From assembly GCA_029550865.1 (NCBI GenBank), contig JAKPGM010000078.1:1-64000 (forward strand): DNA of 64,000 bases, written 5' to 3'. Shown here piece after piece: positions 34,399 to 42,527 of this stretch. The first letter of the stretch is position 1. Every line of letters begins with the position of its first letter. A program made the position numbers and the translations under genes. This stretch comes from Bacteroidota bacterium. GTDB lineage: Bacteria; Bacteroidota; Bacteroidia; Bacteroidales; DTGW01. The notes under the pieces are model-generated. The model saw only the letters and a program-made list of their open reading frames with translations, was not told where the DNA came from and did no database searches.

Positions 34399-37300
34399 TT
34401 ATTTTCTAATGATTAAAAATCCTTTATAAGTACGTCCTATTACATTTAAAATATAATAATAGGTATCCAGCGGCAGTACATTGCCTTTATACTTACCATC
34501 CCAATTATTCTTATAGTCTTTAGAACGGAACACTTCCGTTCCCCATCGATTGAGCACAATGAGTTCGGCATTCGAAACATTTTCCAATCCCTTGATTACC
34601 AGTGTGTCATTTTTGCCGTCACCATTCGGGGAAAAACCTTCGGGGATGCGGATATCGGTAACTTCAACAATCAGCGTATCGCTGGCCGAGTGGCATACAC
34701 CATTTTCGACATACCACTGAAAATAGTTTTTGCCAAATTTTAAATTTTCAACATACGCCTCAGGGTCATAAATATCAGAAATACGGATAGTGGTATCGGG
34801 CGTTGTCCATTTACCCTTACCCAGCATAGGAAGATATGCTTTCAGGCGAGTTTTAAAGAGAAATGGTCCTTGCTGGTCTTCTCCAATCAGGGGGTCGGGA
34901 GGTGGTTGGTCAAAGGTTACGAAAATGGTCGATGAGTCGATACAACCGCCATTGTTCAATGTCCATGTGAATGAATGGGTGCCATATTGACTAACTACGA
35001 CTGGGGTTTCGGGGGCATGTATGCCGCTATCAAAGGTTGCTACAACACTTGATGTCCATGTACCAATGCCAATACCCTTGTGGGCACGGAGAATAATTTC
35101 CTGGCCGCAAACCTCGGTGTCGAAACCTGCAAAGGCCATGGGAACTTCGAAACAACTCAGGATGCCTTTCCCTGGCATCGAATCGGGAGAACAACCATGC
35201 CCATCTATTACCTGGGCAAGCGAATAGTGAAACTTTCCCGATGCATACGGATAGAATCGCCAACTAAATTGTCCAGGATTGTTTACCAGTGTATCGTATA
35301 CAGCATTCTGGTCGGTATACTTCACTACAAAGGGTGACTGACCGTTCACGTTTATCTTTAGCTGATAGGGTTGTCCCAGACATATACTATCCTCGAAGGG
35401 AACAAGGCTTGCTGTGGGAAGTTGATGTATGGCAATGGTTATGGTATTGGAGGTATCGGTACAGGTGTTGTAGGGACCCGAAAAAACTATGCGACGGAAT
35501 AGAGTTAGCGTATCAAGAGCTCCGGGTTGGTAGTTTTTCTGGGTGTTGTCACCTTGGGCGTTTATCCAGCTGGTTTGGGTGGTCGATTGCCATTGGTAAC
35601 GGTAATCGAAAGGATCGCCCCCCATGGGTATATTGCCCTGAAGTAGGTTGGGCGCCGTGTGCATGCATACTGTGGTATCGCCCGTGATGATATTGTTGGT
35701 TATCAAAGGAAGAACTCGTATCAGCACAGTGTCGCTATAACTTGTACAAATACCAGAGATTACTTTTCGGCGAAAATAGGTATTCTCGTATAATGGTGGT
35801 AACACGTAATGCATACTGTCCTTTTGTCTTGGAGCAATAATGAAATTATTATCTGTTTTGATTTCCCATTGGTATTGATAAGGGCCATCACCCTGCTGGG
35901 GAAGGCTACCTTCGAGCGTTCCTGCTACCTGGCCGTAACAGATAGTAGTGTCTTTGCTATGTTGGATAAAATTATTTTCGATAGCTGGCCTGGTGATGAT
36001 TTGAATAACATTGCTGGTATCGACGCATGCATCGTTTCGACCCGAAAAAACAATTCGACGATAATACGTATGCTGATATACAATTCCAGGACTAATACTG
36101 GTACTGCTACTTAATGATAGGGTATCCCAATTGATGCCATCGTTACTCTGTTGCCACAGATAGCGATAGGTGTTGTCACCACCGGTGGGGATTGAGGCAG
36201 TGAAAGGTACAGGTTCGGTTCGGGCGCAGATGGTATCGCTACCCGATATCAGATTGTTATGTATTGAGTCGAGTGCATACATGGGTAATGCTCGGGTGGT
36301 ATCCTTGCATGTGTTGAAGAGTCCTGAATAAACAATTCGCCTGAAATATTGCGTATCGGGTAGGGTGGGGGGTGCAAGTATCTGAATGTTGTTGTTGGTC
36401 GACGAGTCAATAGTTTGCCAGATCTGTTTGTTTGCACTTTTTTGCCATACATATGTATAATTTCTATCGCCTCCAATAGCGTTTTGTGCCTGTATGGGAG
36501 CAAAAGTGTTACCTATTGATACCCATTGCGTGTCGGTTACAAATTCATTCTGTAAGGATGGCAAAACCTGTATCGAAAACGTATTGCTCAAGCTCTTACA
36601 AGCTCTGGAGGTTACATATCTACGTAGAAAAATGGTATCCGTATACGATGGTTGGTAATTGATACCATTGTTTATCCCTTGAGCAGGTTTCCAAACGGGG
36701 GACGTACGGGAACTATCCTGCCATTGATAAATATATGAACCACTTCCACCGGTAGGTGTCGATCCATTGATTTGTGGCATGGGCAGTCCCTGGCATACAG
36801 CAAAAGTATCGGTATGTATGATGTTGTTGGCAATTTTAGGCCAAACTTTGATAGTGTAAACAAAACTGGTATCCGAAACTATAATGTTATTGCTGGAATC
36901 GAGTGCATGAACAATACGTTGATAGTACGTAGTCGAAAACAAGGCAGGAGGCTGATAATACATTCGGGTTGCTGTGTCAATTTTTGTCCAGTTGATTTTA
37001 TCGGCACTCTGGCGCCATACGTACTGAAAAACGTTGGTTGCTCCTTTGGGTCGGGAGGCTTTGATATAGTTGGGTGTATCTCCCTCACAAATTTCCTGGT
37101 CGGCTGGCATTAGATTAAAAAGGAAATCTTTTACGGGCATTACAAAACTTCCTTTTGCAAAACCTGTGATGCCAGGATATGCATTTTTGTTGATTACAGG
37201 AGAAATATTACCCTGCAATCCAGGGTTGATATCGAGTTGGATACTATCGCTTTTTACATTGCCATTAAAGCGCAGGTATCCCCCCGCTCCACCACCCCCC

Positions 37301-38451
37301 ATCCCGGGAATAGGTGGGGTAGTAGTTACGCTTCCGCCGTCACCCCCTCTGAGTTGTACTTTAACTTTTGTTAGGTATTCGTTGACATCCAGTATAATAG
37401 ACCCTCCAGCCCCTCCTCCCCCACCGCCTGCGGTAGCGGTATCGGTAACACTCTGGCCATTAGCAGCAATGATATAATTATTACCTTCCAGTACATTGGC
37501 CATGATGATGACGATTCCTCCACCATTACCCCCCCTGGTTGCAGTGAAACCATTCTTTTGGGTGCTGCAGCCTCCACCACCTCCAAAGGTAACTACTGCA
37601 CCATACCCATTTAATAAACCGGTACCCATACCTTTTCCACCTCTTCCTCCAATGGTATCGGAAGTGGTACTGCAAATTAATGCTTCATATCCTCCTTGGC
37701 CCCCAGGAAAATAATTGCCTCCACCACCTCCCCCACTATGATAGCCATTACCACCACCACCCCCGGCATATTGTGGCGCATTACCCCTAATGTAATTTGT
37801 ATCTGCATCGATAACCGACTCGCCTTTTAAGCCTGCCCATTGTATCTTGCTTAACGGTAAATTTTTTTGACCAACATGGATACTATCCGATTCCCAGCAG
37901 GCCACATTTGTAGAAGTGACGGGTTGAGCTCCCCGGTAACCACAACCACTTGCACTAATATTGGCTTTTAATCTTAGCGTATCGGCCATAATACACAAAA
38001 TACCTCCTTTCTCACCATCCCAGGGTTCGGCCTGTATAGGAGTTGATATTGTTTTTGTGGTACGAATATCGGTGTAACGCCCCACTCTTACCAACTGTAG
38101 TCCTTTGGGTTCAAAGCTACTTGTGCCTTCGCGAGTTATATTTCGTACAATTACACTGTTCCCACTGCGCTTTAATACTACCATTATTTCAAATCGTCCC
38201 GCAAAGCCATAATCACTGGCAACGGTTCCACTGGCATAATTCCATTTTAACCCTTTGGCCTGATGGAGTAAAACAATGTCGCTATCCTGAATACTCGAGA
38301 GTATATTGGCAATGTACAGGGTATCCTCATTGTTTTGATTGTAGTTATGTATGGAATCAACTTTCACGCTTTCGTTATAGTATTGCGCCGAAAGCATTAG
38401 AGTGTTCCACATCAAAAGAAGATAAACGATATTTTTATAAGGTGACAACAC
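34399..38451 (-). CDS. T9SS type B cargo: Gly-rich, repeat-containing CHU_C protein
   Basis: A 1350-residue secreted protein starting with GTG and a signal peptide (NIVYLLLMWNTLMLSAQ). Residues about 228-391 are a glycine-rich region. Residues about 445-1010 hold six copies of an approximately 90-residue domain (motif YxYQWQxS ... FRRIVFSG ... CxDTSNxIxI). A further Ig/PKD-like region follows, and the last 85 residues are the gliding-motility-associated C-terminal domain (IPEGFSPNGDGKNDTLVIKG, RWGTEVF, WDGKYKG), which targets proteins through the type IX system. It is probably a surface adhesin or filament anchored with the PorP/SprF protein encoded next. Confidence 0.85.
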   Translation of the reverse strand: MLSPYKNIVYLLLMWNTLMLSAQYYNESVKVDSIHNYNQNNEDTLYIANILSSIQDSDIVLLHQAKGLKWNYASGTVASDYGFAGRFEIMVVLKRSGNSVIVRNITREGTSSFEPKGLQLVRVGRYTDIRTTKTISTPIQAEPWDGEKGGILCIMADTLRLKANISASGCGYRGAQPVTSTNVACWESDSIHVGQKNLPLSKIQWAGLKGESVIDADTNYIRGNAPQYAGGGGGNGYHSGGGGGGNYFPGGQGGYEALICSTTSDTIGGRGGKGMGTGLLNGYGAVVTFGGGGGCSTQKNGFTATRGGNGGGIVIIMANVLEGNNYIIAANGQSVTDTATAGGGGGGAGGSIILDVNEYLTKVKVQLRGGDGGSVTTTPPIPGMGGGGAGGYLRFNGNVKSDSIQLDINPGLQGNISPVINKNAYPGITGFAKGSFVMPVKDFLFNLMPADQEICEGDTPNYIKASRPKGATNVFQYVWRQSADKINWTKIDTATRMYYQPPALFSTTYYQRIVHALDSSNNIIVSDTSFVYTIKVWPKIANNIIHTDTFAVCQGLPMPQINGSTPTGGSGSYIYQWQDSSRTSPVWKPAQGINNGINYQPSYTDTIFLRRYVTSRACKSLSNTFSIQVLPSLQNEFVTDTQWVSIGNTFAPIQAQNAIGGDRNYTYVWQKSANKQIWQTIDSSTNNNIQILAPPTLPDTQYFRRIVYSGLFNTCKDTTRALPMYALDSIHNNLISGSDTICARTEPVPFTASIPTGGDNTYRYLWQQSNDGINWDTLSLSSSTSISPGIVYQHTYYRRIVFSGRNDACVDTSNVIQIITRPAIENNFIQHSKDTTICYGQVAGTLEGSLPQQGDGPYQYQWEIKTDNNFIIAPRQKDSMHYVLPPLYENTYFRRKVISGICTSYSDTVLIRVLPLITNNIITGDTTVCMHTAPNLLQGNIPMGGDPFDYRYQWQSTTQTSWINAQGDNTQKNYQPGALDTLTLFRRIVFSGPYNTCTDTSNTITIAIHQLPTASLVPFEDSICLGQPYQLKINVNGQSPFVVKYTDQNAVYDTLVNNPGQFSWRFYPYASGKFHYSLAQVIDGHGCSPDSMPGKGILSCFEVPMAFAGFDTEVCGQEIILRAHKGIGIGTWTSSVVATFDSGIHAPETPVVVSQYGTHSFTWTLNNGGCIDSSTIFVTFDQPPPDPLIGEDQQGPFLFKTRLKAYLPMLGKGKWTTPDTTIRISDIYDPEAYVENLKFGKNYFQWYVENGVCHSASDTLIVEVTDIRIPEGFSPNGDGKNDTLVIKGLENVSNAELIVLNRWGTEVFRSKDYKNNWDGKYKGNVLPLDTYYYILNVIGRTYKGFLIIRK
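35422..37119 (-). repeat. six tandem Ig-like repeats within the 1350-residue T9SS cargo
   Basis: Six units of roughly 90 codons. Each begins near a NNxI(x)n-C segment (NNIIHTDTFAVC, HNNLISGSDTIC, TNNIITGDTTVC), continues with a GGxxxYxYxWQxS strand, and ends with YFRRIVxSG and CxDTSN. The third copy lacks the first Cys. Copies are diverged, so the array is old rather than a recent expansion. Confidence 0.75.
37279..37770 (-). repeat. glycine-rich low-complexity coding region
   Basis: Residues about 228-391 of the CHU_C protein are dominated by Gly runs such as GGGGGNGYHSGGGGGG and GGGGGGAGGSIILDV, spaced by hydrophobic strand-like segments (GGIVIIMANV). The coding strand is G-rich and clearly unlike its surroundings. 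The pattern resembles the glycine-rich beta-roll or parallel beta-helix edges of adhesins. Confidence 0.75.
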
Positions 38452-38474
38452 TGTTTAATATCGAAAAATTAATA

Positions 38475-38495
38475 ACCCTTAAGGGTACAAAAATA
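38475..38495 (-). promoter_or_regulatory. palindrome overlapping the predicted promoter of the first T9SS locus
   Basis: On the minus strand TATTTTTG (38495-38488) matches TAnnTTTG perfectly. Immediately downstream lies ACCCTTAAGGGT (38475-38486), a perfect 12-bp palindrome that would cover the start of transcription. No good -33 TTTG is visible. The position suggests an operator for a dimeric regulator; the regulator is unknown. Confidence 0.45.
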
Positions 38496-38558
38496 AAATA
38501 GTTAGAAAAAAAACCTTATAAAAAGATGAAAAAATGCAGGAAGCATTAAAAAAATTAG

Positions 38559-38646
38559 CGGAGAGAATGGGATTCGAACCCATGAAGCCCTTTTGGAGCT
38601 TACACGCTCTCCAGGCGTGCGCCTTAGACCACTCGGCCACCTCTCC
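38559..38646 (-). tRNA. tRNA-Ser (anticodon GGA)
   Basis: The 88-nt minus-strand sequence folds as a class II tRNA: acceptor arm GGAGAGG with TCTCTCC, D-arm GCCGAGTGGTCTAAGGC, anticodon stem CACGC/GCGTG around loop CTGGAGA (anticodon GGA, reading UCC and UCU), a long variable arm, T-arm GGGTTCGAATCCC, and discriminator G. The CCA end is not encoded. The long variable arm and discriminator G fit serine. Confidence 0.95.
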
Positions 38647-38700
38647 GTAATTCGGTATGAAAATTTGCTGCAAAGAAAACAATAATTTTTTAATCTACCA

Positions 38701-39750
38701 TCATTCGTGTGCAACTTCTTCGCTCAGGCTAATTTCTCCCCTGATGGAGCGATGTAACTGTTGAATAATAGCCTCGTTGCTTGTATATTTTCCAAGTAAA
38801 TACATAAGCTTGGTTACCATGGCTTCTGTGGTGGAATCGTATCCGCTGATTACTCCAATTTTTTCGAGCATCATACTGGTTTGATATCGTTTCATGTCTA
38901 CAGTTCCTCCAAAGCACTGCGAAACATTAACTACCAGCACATCTTTTTTTATGAGTTTTTCGATTAATGCGAGAAACCACGATTCGGTCATTGCATTGCC
39001 CGAACCAAAAGTCTCAAGGATTAGTGCACGCATCGAGGGAGACTGGGTTATAGCCTCTACAAATTCCCGGGGAATACCAGGAAATAATTTTAGTAAGCCA
39101 ATACGAGTATCCAAGTTCTTGTGTACAATCAACGGATTGTTGGAAAGCGGATAGTTAATAGCCGGATAATTGTAGCGAATGTGAAGCCCCACTTCAGCAA
39201 GTGCTGGATAATTAACCGATCGAAAAGCATTGAAGTGTTCTGCACTATATTTAGTCGATCGATTGCCTCTTAATAGTTTATTTTCGAAATATATACAAAC
39301 CTCTGGTACAACAGCCAGTCCATCTTTCTTTTCGCCAGCTATTTCGATTGACGTGACCAGATTCTCTTTCCCATCAGTTCGTAAGGCACCAAGGGGCAGC
39401 TGAGCACCTGTAAAAATTATGGGTTTGCTCAAATTTTCTAACATAAAACTAAGGGCTGATGCTGTATAGGCCATAGTGTCGGTACCATGCAGAATTACAA
39501 ATCCATCGTATAGGTGGTAGTTTGCCTCGATTAAGGTGGCTAACTGTATCCATAGTTGAGGTCCTGCATTGGCCGAATCTATTGGGGGACTGAATGCGTG
39601 AGTTGTGATATGATAACGACTTTTTTGTAACTCAGGCACTTCGTTAATAAAATGGGAAAAATTAACCGGTCGAAGACTTCCTGTTTCAGCATCTGTTTGC
39701 ATCCCAATGGTACCCCCCGTATATATCAGTAGAATTGAACTTTTTTCCAT
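38701..39750 (-). CDS. type I asparaginase
   Basis: A 349-residue cytosolic-type L-asparaginase that hydrolyses Asn to Asp and ammonia. The first catalytic threonine lies in TGGTIGM (residues 11-17) and the second active-site motif is GFVILHGTDTMAYTASALSFML, with the catalytic Thr-Asp pair. No signal peptide is present, so it is the cytoplasmic type I (AnsA-like) enzyme. It begins 3 nt after the tatD stop and probably shares its transcript. The tRNA-Ser gene follows 54 nt downstream. Confidence 0.9.
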   Translation of the reverse strand: MEKSSILLIYTGGTIGMQTDAETGSLRPVNFSHFINEVPELQKSRYHITTHAFSPPIDSANAGPQLWIQLATLIEANYHLYDGFVILHGTDTMAYTASALSFMLENLSKPIIFTGAQLPLGALRTDGKENLVTSIEIAGEKKDGLAVVPEVCIYFENKLLRGNRSTKYSAEHFNAFRSVNYPALAEVGLHIRYNYPAINYPLSNNPLIVHKNLDTRIGLLKLFPGIPREFVEAITQSPSMRALILETFGSGNAMTESWFLALIEKLIKKDVLVVNVSQCFGGTVDMKRYQTSMMLEKIGVISGYDSTTEAMVTKLMYLLGKYTSNEAIIQQLHRSIRGEISLSEEVAHE

Positions 39751-39753
39751 GGT

Positions 39754-40509
39754 TCATAGCTTAAATAGTTGTCTGGCATTGTGTGTGGTAACTCTTTCTA
39801 CTTCGTCAAAAGTAAGGTTTTTGATTTGTGCTATTTTTTCCGCAATTAATCGTAGATATACAGGTACGTTTCTTTTGCCTCGATACGGCGTGGGCGCCAG
39901 ATAGGGTGCATCGGTTTCAAGCAATATCCCTTCTATGGGAATATCGCTTACTACCCCGTCGAGCCCTGAGTTTTTAAAGGTTACAATTCCGCCTATCCCT
40001 ACATAAAAACCTCTTTCTATCACTTGCATCGCTTGATTGATGGTACCCGTAAATGCATGAAAAACTCCCTTTAGCGTTGAAAAATTCTTAACTATTTCCC
40101 AGGTAATTTCAAAACTCTTCCGTGTGTGAATGATCACGGGCAAATCAAGTGCTACAGCCCATTGAAACTGTATCTCCAGTGCATGCTCTTGTTCCTTAAT
40201 ATAGGTTGTGTCCCAATGCATGTCTATTCCTATCTCTCCAATCGCCACCATAGGGCATTGTCGGGCGAATTCTTTTATCCTTGATAATTGTTCTCGGTAA
40301 TCAGATTTTACTGAACAAGGATGTAACCCATAAGCAGGTAAGATATGTCCCGAAAATTGCTCGCTAAGGGAGTGTAATGCCAACAATGTATCGGAATCGA
40401 CATTGGGATTTATCATTTTTTCAATTCCCGATTCGAGGCTTTTTTGTATAATCACTTCCCTGTCAGTATCAAATTCCGGCAGGAAAAGATGACAATGTGT
40501 ATCTATCAT
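39754..40509 (-). CDS. TatD-family metal-dependent hydrolase
   Basis: A 251-residue TIM-barrel hydrolase. Metal ligands are His5 and His7 (MIDTHCHLFLPEF), Glu in AIGEIGIDMHWD, His in VIIHTRKSFE and VFHAFTGT, and the final Asp in ETDAPYLAP. TatD proteins act as 3'-5' exonucleases or deoxyribonucleases on DNA and RNA; the true substrate differs between members and cannot be settled here. It is the first gene of a two-gene unit with the asparaginase and is divergent from the gldA operon. Confidence 0.9.
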   Translation of the reverse strand: MIDTHCHLFLPEFDTDREVIIQKSLESGIEKMINPNVDSDTLLALHSLSEQFSGHILPAYGLHPCSVKSDYREQLSRIKEFARQCPMVAIGEIGIDMHWDTTYIKEQEHALEIQFQWAVALDLPVIIHTRKSFEITWEIVKNFSTLKGVFHAFTGTINQAMQVIERGFYVGIGGIVTFKNSGLDGVVSDIPIEGILLETDAPYLAPTPYRGKRNVPVYLRLIAEKIAQIKNLTFDEVERVTTHNARQLFKL

Positions 40510-40802
40510 ATCATAAAACTTTTATCATACAAAGAAACAAAAAAATGGGCATAATGATGGATTATTACTACACATGATTGTAGTTGCACTGCTTTTTAGT
40601 TGTAGCTTCTGTGGTAATATAGGCGGGTATATAATAAAAATGGACTATACTAATTTGCCAAAACATATCTTGTTTTGCTTAGATTCTCTATTATATAGCA
40701 GTGTTTAAAAATGTTAAAAACCGTTAAGGTGTTTTAATGATCTCTGGTCGAAAAAGTGGGTTTTTATATTTTTGGCTTAAAATTCATATAAAATGTAGCT
40801 CT
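40510..40802. other. divergent intergenic region between tatD and gldA
   Basis: A 293-nt AT-rich region separating divergent genes. It holds the candidate gldA promoter near its right end (40743-40774). A translational start at 40737 in the gldA frame is possible but lies upstream of that promoter, so it was not used. No RNA gene or clear tatD promoter was found. Confidence 0.4.
40743..40774 (+). promoter_or_regulatory. candidate promoter of the gldA-gldF-gldG operon
   Basis: TATTTTTG at 40767-40774 matches TAnnTTTG exactly; TCTG at 40743-40746, 20 nt upstream, is a one-mismatch -33 element. Transcription would begin near 40781, 22 nt before the chosen gldA ATG at 40803. Confidence 0.45.
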
Positions 40803-41732
40803 ATGGATATAAAAATTGAGAAACTGACCAAGAAATATGGTTCTCATCGAGCAGTCGATCAGATTTCATTCGAAGTTCATCAGGGCGAAATTCTGGGTTT
40901 TTTGGGACCCAATGGAGCGGGAAAAACAACAACGATGAAAATTATTACTAATTACCTTAATCCCGATGAGGGAGAGGTGTTTATTGGGGGCAAAAAATTA
41001 AGTGAGCATGCCGATGAACTCAAGCGTCATATTGGTTATTTGCCCGAAAATAATCCACTTTACCACGATATGCCAGTAGTGGATTATCTTGAGTTCTGTG
41101 CTGCTTTACAGGGTATTGAGCGATTGAGAATACCCGAGCGGGTTAGAGAGATGATACGTATTACAGGGCTCAATGCCGAAAAACACAAAAAGATCGGGGA
41201 ATTGAGCAAGGGGTATCGTCAACGTGTTGGATTGGCGCAGGCTATGATTCACAATCCTTCCATTCTCATCCTCGACGAACCTACTACCGGTCTTGACCCC
41301 AACCAAATTGTCGAAATACGTCGTCTTATCCGTGAATTGGGTAGAGAGAAGACGGTCATTCTCAGTACGCATATTCTACCCGAAGTTGAAGCAACCTGCG
41401 ATCGTATTTTGATTATCAATGATGGTAAAATTGTCGCTGACGGTACCGCCGAGCATCTTCGCAAGCAGGCTCAGGGTCAGGAAATTCTCACGGTTAAGAT
41501 AGAAGATGGGGACGTTAATGCTATTTTTAAGGCTCTTCAGTCGCTTTCTACCGTTGCTACGGTCGATTTCATGGATCGTTCGCTATCTCGTTTCGAAGTT
41601 CAGAGCCGTCCAGGTTGTACCTCTCGACGCGAAATATTTAATCTGTGCGTTCAGAACCATTGGACACTAACCGAAATGGCTGTGTCGGAAGCTAAGCTCG
41701 AAGATATCTTTAGAGAGCTGACAATGAATTGA
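40803..41732 (+). CDS. gldA: ABC transporter ATPase, GldA-like
   Basis: A 309-residue ABC ATPase. Start at the ATG at 40803 (MDIKIEKLTKKYGSHRA) fits the family; the frame extends 66 nt upstream into the promoter region. Walker A GPNGAGKTTT, signature LSKGYRQRVGLAQAM, Walker B ILILDEPTTGLDP and the switch His in STHILPE are intact. The C-terminal ~90 residues are the domain typical of GldA-type exporters. With the GldF permease and the GldG protein it forms the ABC transporter first linked to gliding motility in Flavobacterium; it also occurs in non-gliding Bacteroidota, where its substrate is unknown. Confidence 0.88.
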   Translation: MDIKIEKLTKKYGSHRAVDQISFEVHQGEILGFLGPNGAGKTTTMKIITNYLNPDEGEVFIGGKKLSEHADELKRHIGYLPENNPLYHDMPVVDYLEFCAALQGIERLRIPERVREMIRITGLNAEKHKKIGELSKGYRQRVGLAQAMIHNPSILILDEPTTGLDPNQIVEIRRLIRELGREKTVILSTHILPEVEATCDRILIINDGKIVADGTAEHLRKQAQGQEILTVKIEDGDVNAIFKALQSLSTVATVDFMDRSLSRFEVQSRPGCTSRREIFNLCVQNHWTLTEMAVSEAKLEDIFRELTMN

Positions 41733-41776
41733 TAAATTTTTCATGGGTGTTACATCATACCTTAAATGAATATTAT

Positions 41777-42502
41777 ATGAAAGCTGTATGGATTATCGCA
41801 CGCAAGGAACTTAAAAGCTTTTTCGACTCTCTGATTGCTTATATCTTGCTGGTTCTTTTCCTTGGTTTTTGTGGGTTTTTTACATGGATTTATGGCAGTG
41901 ATGTGTTTTTCATAGGTCAGGCAACCCTACGTCCTTTCTTTTCCATCGCATACTGGACGTTGTTCATCTTTATTCCTGCACTCACCATGCGCATGATTGC
42001 TGAGGAAAAGAAGACAGGTACCATCGAGTTGCTGCTAACCAAACCTATTACCGATCGCCAATTGGTGGTAGGTAAGTTTCTGGCTGCACTGATGTTGATT
42101 GCTATCACACTATTGTTTACCTTACCCTATGTTATATCTATTGCTTCCCTGGGTAACCTCGACAATGGGGAAGTGGTGATGGGTTATCTGGGTCTGTTAC
42201 TTATGAGTGCAACGTACATTGCCATTGGATTATATGCAAGCTCAATCACCAACAACCAGATTGTGGCTTTCCTTACGGCTCTTTTCATCAGCCTGTTCTT
42301 CCATGTAATATTTGATGTCCTCGATAATGGCCTCTCGGGTTGGCTGGCTCAGCTGTTTAACATGCTTAACCTGTCGGCTCATTTCGAAAGCTTACAGCGC
42401 GGTGTGCTGGATACCAAAGACCTTGTTTATTTCTTTTCCCTTATTTTTCTAGGTCTTTACCTTACCGAATCAAATATCGCACGGCGCAAAATTTCTGGTT
42501 GA
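41777..42502 (+). CDS. gldF: ABC transporter permease, GldF-like
   Basis: A 241-residue integral membrane protein with six predicted transmembrane helices (for example SLIAYILLVLFLGFCGFF and AALMLIAITLLFTLPYVIS) and the conserved cytoplasmic segment MRMIAEEKKTGTIELLLTKPITDRQLVVGKF typical of ABC-2 permeases, quoted here only as MRMIAEEKKTGTIELL. The start at 41777 (MKAVWIIARKELKSFFDS) gives the normal GldF length; an earlier frame opening overlaps gldA. It lies between gldA and gldG in the standard order. Confidence 0.87.
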   Translation: MKAVWIIARKELKSFFDSLIAYILLVLFLGFCGFFTWIYGSDVFFIGQATLRPFFSIAYWTLFIFIPALTMRMIAEEKKTGTIELLLTKPITDRQLVVGKFLAALMLIAITLLFTLPYVISIASLGNLDNGEVVMGYLGLLLMSATYIAIGLYASSITNNQIVAFLTALFISLFFHVIFDVLDNGLSGWLAQLFNMLNLSAHFESLQRGVLDTKDLVYFFSLIFLGLYLTESNIARRKISG

Positions 42503-42527
42503 TCCGATAACACTTAAACTGAAGGCT

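Noticed and set aside
37070-37714. Proline-rich plus-strand frames (135 and 72 codons)
   Set aside because: Antisense of the glycine-rich module of the CHU_C protein; Gly codons read as Pro.
38479-38714. Two open frames of about 67-70 codons on the minus strand
   Set aside because: They run through the tRNA-Ser gene; the peptide string GERVSSKRASWVRIPF is the translation of tRNA sequence.
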